A DNA stretch of 64,000 bases, taken from positions 1,426,001-1,490,000 of the forward strand of contig CAWBIJ010000004.1 of the NCBI GenBank assembly GCA_963788975.1, read 5' to 3'. Positions 58,928 through 64,000 of the stretch are shown here, piece after piece (the first letter of the stretch is position 1; each line of letters opens with the position of its first letter). The notes below the pieces were generated by a model. It saw only the letters and a program-made list of their open reading frames with translations. It was not told the DNA's origin and did not search any database. A program made the position numbers and the translations under genes. Source of the stretch: VRUE01 sp963788975. Its GTDB lineage: Bacteria > Actinomycetota > Thermoleophilia > Solirubrobacterales > 70-9.

Positions 58928-60616
58928 GTGACGAGCTCCAATACACTGCGCCGCCGCATGGAGAGGACGACCCGAATCGCGCCCGACCTCCTGCTCGGCG
59001 CGACCCTCGTCGTCGGTGTGGCGATGACCCTCGTCCTGACGTCGGACATGACGTTCTTCCAGGACACCTGGGGCATCCTGATCAACAGGCGTGACCTTTC
59101 GGCTGACGCGCTGTTTCAGCCTCACAACGAGCATCTGATCGTCGTCCCAGTGCTGATCGAGCAGTTGCTGCTGAGGCTGTTCGGCATGTCTTCCGCACTG
59201 CCGGATTACGTATTGCTGGCACTCTTTCTAGCGGCTACCGCCGGCCTGCTCTACGTCTACCTCAAGCGTCGGGTAGGGCCCTGGCTCGCACTCTTCGCAG
59301 TCATCCTGATCCTTTGCCTTGGGCCTGCGTGGGAGGTCTTGCTCTGGTCGTTCGAGATCACCTTCATCGGCCCCATCCTCTTCGGCATCGCGATGCTGCT
59401 CGCGCTCGAACGGGAAGACCGCCGAGGGGACATCGCCGCCTGTCTGTTTCTGACGCTGTCGCTGGCATTCTCCGGCGTCGGGATTCCATTCGTCGCGGCG
59501 GCGGTTGTCGCCGTCCTGCAGGGGCCACGGCGGACCTGGCTCGCCCGCTCCTACATATTCGTCGTCCCCGTCATCCTCTACGCCGCTTGGTACCTGGGGT
59601 GGGGACATGAAGCAGAAACCCACCTCGCGATCCGAAACGTGCTCGACTCGCCGCTCTTCGTGGCCGATTCGATCGCGGTCGCCCTTGCCTCGATGCTCGG
59701 CCTGGGCACCCAGGTGGGCGGTGTGCCTGACCTCAGCTGGGGCCGAGCGATCCTGGTCGCTCTGGTAGTGCTCCTGGTCTACCGGCAGCTGCGCAAGCCC
59801 GATGTCTTCCCGGGTCTTTGGCCGGCGGCAGCGGCGGCCGGCGCCAACTGGTTCCTAATGGCCTTCAACGAGTTCGCCGGTCGTGCGCCTATCTCGAGTC
59901 GCTACCAGTACGCGAGCGCCATATTCATCCTCCTGATCCTGGCCAACATCTTCAAGGGCGTGCAACCGACCAAACGTGTGCTCATCGCCATCGCTGTGGT
60001 GACGGTAGCTGCGGTTGGCCCGAATCTCGTCATCCTCTACGACGGCCATAGCGTCTTGAACCAGCAGTCCGTTCTCACGCGGGCGGGCGGAGGTTCGATC
60101 GAGATAGCGCGACGGACTGTGGATCCCGACTTTCAGTTGAACGAAGACGTGGCGGGTACGCCATCCTTGGTCAACATATTCGCGGGTGAGTACCTGGAGG
60201 CGGTCGACGAGTACGGCTCGCCCGCTTACTCTCCGGCTGAGTTGACGACGGCCCCCGCAGAGGGCCGTCGCCGGGCGGACATCGTCCTCTCACAGGCGCT
60301 GCCGCTCTCGGCCCTGATCGATCGCAACGCCTACGACCCGGACGGCGTCCGCGCGGGTTGCAATGTGGTCAAGCCCGAAGACTCACCGATGCCATCCGAG
60401 GTGCGTCTCTCGCCCGGCCTGACCAGGATCGAAGTCCCGCCGGGTCCCCCCGCCGGCTTCTCGTTGCGTCGCTTCGCTGCCGATGAATACCCCGTGCCGA
60501 CCGAGGGGGGGCCGGGCGGCTCGGTCACCGAGCTGCGCGTGCCTCGCGACGAAGCTCCTGAATATCCCTGGTACCTGCGCGTGGAGGCATCCCAGCCGGT
60601 CCGCGTCTGCGGTTAG
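58928..60616 (+). CDS. Polytopic membrane protein of the polysaccharide locus
   Basis: 562 residues from GTG 58928 (ATG 58958 also possible). About ten helices in residues 20-390; first loop 'MTFFQDTWGILINRRDLSAD' with 'FQPHNEHLIVVPVLI', resembling the first periplasmic loop of GT-C proteins (Asp then His/Glu). Residues 390-562 are a soluble beta-rich extracytoplasmic domain. Function by context: surface-glycan assembly. Confidence 0.7.
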   Translation: MTSSNTLRRRMERTTRIAPDLLLGATLVVGVAMTLVLTSDMTFFQDTWGILINRRDLSADALFQPHNEHLIVVPVLIEQLLLRLFGMSSALPDYVLLALFLAATAGLLYVYLKRRVGPWLALFAVILILCLGPAWEVLLWSFEITFIGPILFGIAMLLALEREDRRGDIAACLFLTLSLAFSGVGIPFVAAAVVAVLQGPRRTWLARSYIFVVPVILYAAWYLGWGHEAETHLAIRNVLDSPLFVADSIAVALASMLGLGTQVGGVPDLSWGRAILVALVVLLVYRQLRKPDVFPGLWPAAAAAGANWFLMAFNEFAGRAPISSRYQYASAIFILLILANIFKGVQPTKRVLIAIAVVTVAAVGPNLVILYDGHSVLNQQSVLTRAGGGSIEIARRTVDPDFQLNEDVAGTPSLVNIFAGEYLEAVDEYGSPAYSPAELTTAPAEGRRRADIVLSQALPLSALIDRNAYDPDGVRAGCNVVKPEDSPMPSEVRLSPGLTRIEVPPGPPAGFSLRRFAADEYPVPTEGGPGGSVTELRVPRDEAPEYPWYLRVEASQPVRVCG

Positions 60617-60622
60617 CGGGCG

Positions 60623-61495
60623 TTAGAGCTCCTCGGCCACGCGCGGGGCTTCGCGCCTGAATAGCCAAACGGCGAGGACCGCAATCGCGACGAAGACTCC
60701 GGCGGCCGGCAGCAGCCAGGTCCCGCCGCCGACGATCTCGCGCGCCGTCGGAGCGCTCGGGTCGAGCACCCAGACCCGGATCTGCTCGAAGATCGGCGCG
60801 ATCGGGTTGATGAACATGATCCGCTGGTACTCGGAGGGGATTATCTCCGCCGGGTAGATCACGGGCGTGCCGTAGAAGAGCACCTGCGAGACCACCGCCC
60901 AGATCATCAGCACGTCGCGGAAGCGCACGTAGAGCACCGAGAGCAACATGCTGACCGCGATCGTGAAAACCACCAGCAGGCCGAGGGTGGGGAAGAAGAG
61001 CAGCCAGGTCCAGGCCGGGTCGACGCCCCAGGCGAGGACGAAGGCGAGGACGACGAGCAGGTTGATGCAGAGGTTGAAGAACGTCGTCAGCACCACCGCC
61101 AGGGGGATCACCAGGCGCGGGAACTGGGTCTTGCGAACGACGCTCTCCTGGTTGACCACCGAGGTGACGGCGTTCTGGGTCGCCTCCGCGAAGAAGGTGA
61201 AGAGGACGATGTTGAGCAGCAGCAGCACCGGGTAGTTGGGCACGCCGCTGCCCAGCCGGATCACCTTGGTGAAGACGAAGAGCAGGACCGCAAACAGCAT
61301 CAGCGGACGGATCAGCGACCAGAGGTAGCCGAGCACGGTGCCGAAGTAGTTGCGCTTGAACTCGGTCGTCGCGACCAGCCAGAGCAGGTCGGCGAAGCGC
61401 CGCCAGCCGCCGCCCAGGGCGGACGGGCCCGGTACGTCGACGAGCGGGGGGGCGGGCCCCGTTGTGCTTCCCGGCGTTCTCGCCCCGGCCGTCAC
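60623..61495 (-). CDS. wzm: ABC-2 type polysaccharide exporter permease (Wzm-like)
   Basis: 290 residues, six helices after an N-terminal amphipathic part. 'ATTEFKRNYFGTVLGYLWSL' and 'IRPLMLFAVLLFVF' are the ABC-2 permease opening; 'FYGTPVIYPAEIIPSEYQRI' with 'FINPIAPIFEQIR' is the conserved O-antigen exporter segment. The start overlaps the stop of the ATPase gene (ATGA), so they form one exporter. Confidence 0.92.
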   Translation of the reverse strand: MTAGARTPGSTTGPAPPLVDVPGPSALGGGWRRFADLLWLVATTEFKRNYFGTVLGYLWSLIRPLMLFAVLLFVFTKVIRLGSGVPNYPVLLLLNIVLFTFFAEATQNAVTSVVNQESVVRKTQFPRLVIPLAVVLTTFFNLCINLLVVLAFVLAWGVDPAWTWLLFFPTLGLLVVFTIAVSMLLSVLYVRFRDVLMIWAVVSQVLFYGTPVIYPAEIIPSEYQRIMFINPIAPIFEQIRVWVLDPSAPTAREIVGGGTWLLPAAGVFVAIAVLAVWLFRREAPRVAEEL

Positions 61496-62724
61496 TCGCC
61501 GCCTCCGCTCTCGACCTCGACCGTGACTTCGTGCGGCAGTTCGACCACCGCGCCGGGATAACCGCCGAAGACGACGAAGTCGACGCAGCTGTGCAGATGG
61601 AGGATTACCGTTTTCGTCGGTGCGTGGTTGACGCCGCAGTGCACGAAATAGCGCCCGGGAGTCAATGGATTCTCGAGGTCGGCGCGGAACCGGATGCGCT
61701 GCCCGGGCTCCAGCTCTCGCGAGCCAGAAGCTGTCTTCGCATCCGCGCCGAAGTTGAAGACGGTGACCCCGTCGGCGTTGGCGAGCGCGCAGTTGACGTT
61801 GATCTTCGAGATCTCGCTCGTCACTTCGAAGTCCAGCCGCACGCCAACCTTCGTCCCCTGCTCGACCGCCTCCTGGCGCTTGCCCCCCGGCCCTTCGATC
61901 CTGGCGTCGAGGATCCGGATCCGGTCGCTGCTGTCGGGGTCGGACGACTCGGCGGCCGCGCGCTCCCGCTCGAAGTTCAGCCTGATGTAGCGGCGCCCGA
62001 CCTCCGCCGGGTCGCCGATGTGCTGGATCTGGCCTTCGTCGATCAGCATCGCGCGGTGGCAGTAGGACTCGACGGTGCTCATCTCATGAGTAACGAGCGC
62101 GATCGTCTTGCCGTCCTCCTTCATCTGGTGGAAGGAGTCGGCGCACTTCTGCTGGAAGGCGGCGTCCCCGACCGCCAGCACCTCGTCGATGAGGAGGATG
62201 TCGGCGTCAGCCTGCAGCATCGTCGAGAAGGCGAGCCGGACCATCATCCCCGAGGAGTAGTTCTTCAGCTTGAGGTCGGCGAATTCGTGCAGTTCGGCGA
62301 AGTCGAGGACGTTGTCGAGCCGCGCCCGCGTCTCGGCCGGCGTCAGGCCCATCATCACCCCGTTGAGGAGGATGTTTTCCCGCGCCGTCAGCTCGGGGTT
62401 GAAGCCGACGCCGAGCTCGATGAAGGGCGCCATTCGCCCGGCCATGCGGATCCTGCCCACGTCGGGCCTGTAAATGCTCGCCAGCAGCTTCAGCAGGGTG
62501 CTCTTGCCCGATCCGTTGCGCCCGACGATGCCGAAGAACTCACCCTGGTGGATGTCGAAGGAGACGCCGTCGAGGGCGCGCAGCTCGCGGTAGTCGCGCG
62601 CCGCGAAGGGGCGAACCACCCGCTCCTTGAGCGAGTCGACGCGGTGAGTGGGGATCCTGAAGCTCTTCTCTAGGCCGCGCACCTCAATCGCAACGGGCGC
62701 GGCGCTCGCGTTTTCGGCAGGCAT
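61492..62724 (-). CDS. wzt: Polysaccharide exporter ATPase with C-terminal carbohydrate-binding domain (Wzt-like)
   Basis: 410 residues. Walker A 'GIVGRNGSGKSTLLKLLASI', 'GFNPELTARENI' (Q-loop region), signature 'KLKNYSSGMMVRLAFS', Walker B 'ILLIDEVLAVGD' and H-loop 'LVTHEMSTVE'. Residues about 255-400 are the Wzt C-terminal beta-sandwich ('VRLDFEVTSEISKINVNCAL', 'GRYFVHCGVN'), which in O9a-type systems recognises a terminal modification of the glycan before export, fitting the methyltransferases in the locus. Confidence 0.92.
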   Translation of the reverse strand: MPAENASAAPVAIEVRGLEKSFRIPTHRVDSLKERVVRPFAARDYRELRALDGVSFDIHQGEFFGIVGRNGSGKSTLLKLLASIYRPDVGRIRMAGRMAPFIELGVGFNPELTARENILLNGVMMGLTPAETRARLDNVLDFAELHEFADLKLKNYSSGMMVRLAFSTMLQADADILLIDEVLAVGDAAFQQKCADSFHQMKEDGKTIALVTHEMSTVESYCHRAMLIDEGQIQHIGDPAEVGRRYIRLNFERERAAAESSDPDSSDRIRILDARIEGPGGKRQEAVEQGTKVGVRLDFEVTSEISKINVNCALANADGVTVFNFGADAKTASGSRELEPGQRIRFRADLENPLTPGRYFVHCGVNHAPTKTVILHLHSCVDFVVFGGYPGAVVELPHEVTVEVESGGGE

Positions 62725-62758
62725 CGGCGGATGCAGAAGCTAGCGGACCCCTCCCGGG

Positions 62759-63685
62759 TCAGCTCCGGCGTCGCCGGCGAAGCGCCAGCGCTTCGCCGGT
62801 CGAGATCTCGAGCAGGGGCGCGGCCAGCGGGCGCGGCTCGAGGCCAGCGCCGTCGCGCCAGCCGCGCAGCCGCCCCTTCAGCCCCTGTGCGGTGCGGTCG
62901 GCCAGCAACTGGCCGGCGCAGATCGCCCCCTCGCAGGCGAGGACGCGCAGGGCAGCGCCCGGGCTCGACATCACCCGGTAGCGGCGCAGCATGTAGCCGC
63001 GGCTCCAGCCGGTGTGGCGGTACTTGGCGCCGCTTCCGGCGCCGAGGCTCGCCGAGTAGGCGTGCAGCGCGCGCGCCTCCGGAGCGAGGCGGCACCTCGC
63101 GCCGGCGGCGGCCATGCGCAGGGCCAGGTCGAGGTCCTCGTAGTAGAGGAAGATCCGTTCGTCGAAGCCCCCGACCGCAGTGAAGGTGGCATGGCGGTAG
63201 AGCGCCGCTCCGCCCGTGGGTCCGAGAGGGTCGGCGGCGACAGCGGCCGCCGCGAGCGGCTCTCCGTGCAGGTAGTCGAAACCCATCAGGGTGCGGTCGG
63301 CGACGACGCCGGCGGAGTCGATCCGCTCGGGCGCGCGTTCCTGCGTCAGCACCCCCGCCACCGACTGGGTCTCGTCGTCGAGTCGCTCCAGCAGCGCCTC
63401 GACGAAGCGGGGCTCGCACTCGATGTCGCTGTTGAGCAGGATCAGCGGGTCGGCGGGCCGCTCCTCGACCGCCCGGTTGAGCGCCGGTCCGAAGCCGATG
63501 TTCTCGCCCAGTGCCACCACCGCGACCTCCGGGAACTCGGCCCGCAGCAGCTCCAGCGAGCCGTCGGTGGAGCCGTTGTCGGCGATGACGACGTCGGCGG
63601 GCCGGGTCTGGGCTCGCAGGCTGGCGAGGACCCGCGGCAGGTGCCGCTCGCCGTTGAAGTTCGGGATGTAGATCGTCGGCCGCAA
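62759..63685 (-). CDS. GT2 glycosyltransferase (rhamnosyltransferase-like)
   Basis: 308 residues from TTG 63685. 'TIYIPNFNGERHLPRVLASL', 'VVIADNGSTDGSLELLRAEF', 'GFGPALNRAV', 'LILLNSDIECEPRFVEAL' (DxD-like) and 'VGGFDERIFLYYEDLDLALR' (GT2 ED motif) with 'HTGWSRGYMLRRYRVM' after it. Same arrangement as dTDP-rhamnosyl transferases. Eight bases downstream of the edge-truncated GT2 gene. Confidence 0.85.
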   Translation of the reverse strand: MRPTIYIPNFNGERHLPRVLASLRAQTRPADVVIADNGSTDGSLELLRAEFPEVAVVALGENIGFGPALNRAVEERPADPLILLNSDIECEPRFVEALLERLDDETQSVAGVLTQERAPERIDSAGVVADRTLMGFDYLHGEPLAAAAVAADPLGPTGGAALYRHATFTAVGGFDERIFLYYEDLDLALRMAAAGARCRLAPEARALHAYSASLGAGSGAKYRHTGWSRGYMLRRYRVMSSPGAALRVLACEGAICAGQLLADRTAQGLKGRLRGWRDGAGLEPRPLAAPLLEISTGEALALRRRRRS

Positions 63686-63693
63686 CGGTCTCT

Positions 63694-64000
63694 TCAGCCC
63701 TCTACCCGCGGTCTCGCTCGCAGCGCCGCCGAGAGGCGCAGCAGCGGCGCCGCGACCGGCTTCAGGGCGCGGTGGTGCTTCTCGATGTAGCGGCGCAGCG
63801 AGGCGAGCCGCAGCGCCTGCAGAGTGCGGCGGTCGAGCTGGCGGAAGGAGGTCGCGTTGGCGTGCCCGACGCGGGCCGAGCCCACCACCAAGTTGCGGTA
63901 GCCCACCTCGCGCGAGCGCTTCGCCAGGTCGACGTCCTCGTACCAGAGGTGAAAGCCCTCGTCGAAGCCGCCGAGCCACTCCCAGGTCTCGCGCCGCATC
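63694..64000 (-). CDS. GT2 glycosyltransferase, 3' part only (cut by right edge)
   Basis: The visible 101 residues start within the conserved GT2 segment 'RRETWEWLGGFDEGFHLWYE' with DVDLAKR after it, which normally lies about 170-200 residues from the N-terminus, so the start is outside the window. The remainder is a basic helical C-terminus. Same strand and probably same operon as the GT2 at 62759. Confidence 0.82.
   Translation of the reverse strand, partial: MRRETWEWLGGFDEGFHLWYEDVDLAKRSREVGYRNLVVGSARVGHANATSFRQLDRRTLQALRLASLRRYIEKHHRALKPVAAPLLRLSAALRARPRVEG

Noticed and set aside
1..64000. CRISPR arrays, insertion sequences, rRNA genes or prophage modules
   Set aside because: I saw no regularly spaced direct repeats, transposase or integrase text, rRNA signatures or phage structural genes on either strand.

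Overview
The window is very GC-rich, densely packed, and looks like a chromosomal segment of a Thermoleophilia-type actinobacterium (Solirubrobacterales is my best guess). The pointers are the large secreted surface proteins at the left edge, a natural PafB-PafC fusion, a LexA box of the actinobacterial CGAAC-N4-GTTCG type, frequent GTG/TTG starts and many ATGA/GTGA stop-start overlaps. I see no CRISPR array, no insertion sequence, no phage module and no rRNA.

Left part (1-20.6 kb): secreted beta-propeller and repeat surface proteins (one frameshifted); three TetR regulators ending in a dCTP-deaminase-like gene; an SGNH lipase; a ytoQ-type gene; a LexA-boxed radical SAM gene (splB/Rv2578c type) opposite a tiny gene for an 18-residue hydrophobic peptide; a PLP aminotransferase; a HAD phosphatase-DtxR operon; a folP-like gene coupled to a DUF1998 helicase and a LOG-like protein; and a GH15-like protein.

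Middle part (20.6-41 kb): tRNA-Phe(GAA), then a four-gene cassette (20.9-25.9 kb) of two unrecognised families around a DyP-type peroxidase, with two of the four genes paralogous to each other. This cassette is my main candidate for an undescribed system. After it come housekeeping genes: an alpha/beta hydrolase, pyrD, an SDR, an M15 peptidase, a cupredoxin, a FluC pair, a YhaM nuclease, pafBC and an MBL hydrolase. A penicillin-acylase gene and a DUF1906-type gene follow, both broken by about twenty single-base insertions, which I read mainly as a sequence-quality patch. A DJ-1/GlxA pair closes this part.

Right part (41-64 kb): two secreted clan-A glycosidase paralogues separated by a VapBC module and a PPOX gene, then a cell-surface polysaccharide locus. 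The locus holds GT4 and several GT2 glycosyltransferases, two NAD-dependent sugar epimerases, two methyltransferases, four large membrane proteins (GT-C-like or polymerase-like), and a Wzm/Wzt ABC exporter with a C-terminal substrate-binding domain. The window ends inside another GT2 gene.

A recurring feature is long near-perfect hairpins at gene ends without a U tract. They often start at or overlap the stop codon. Two similar palindromes lie inside reading frames.
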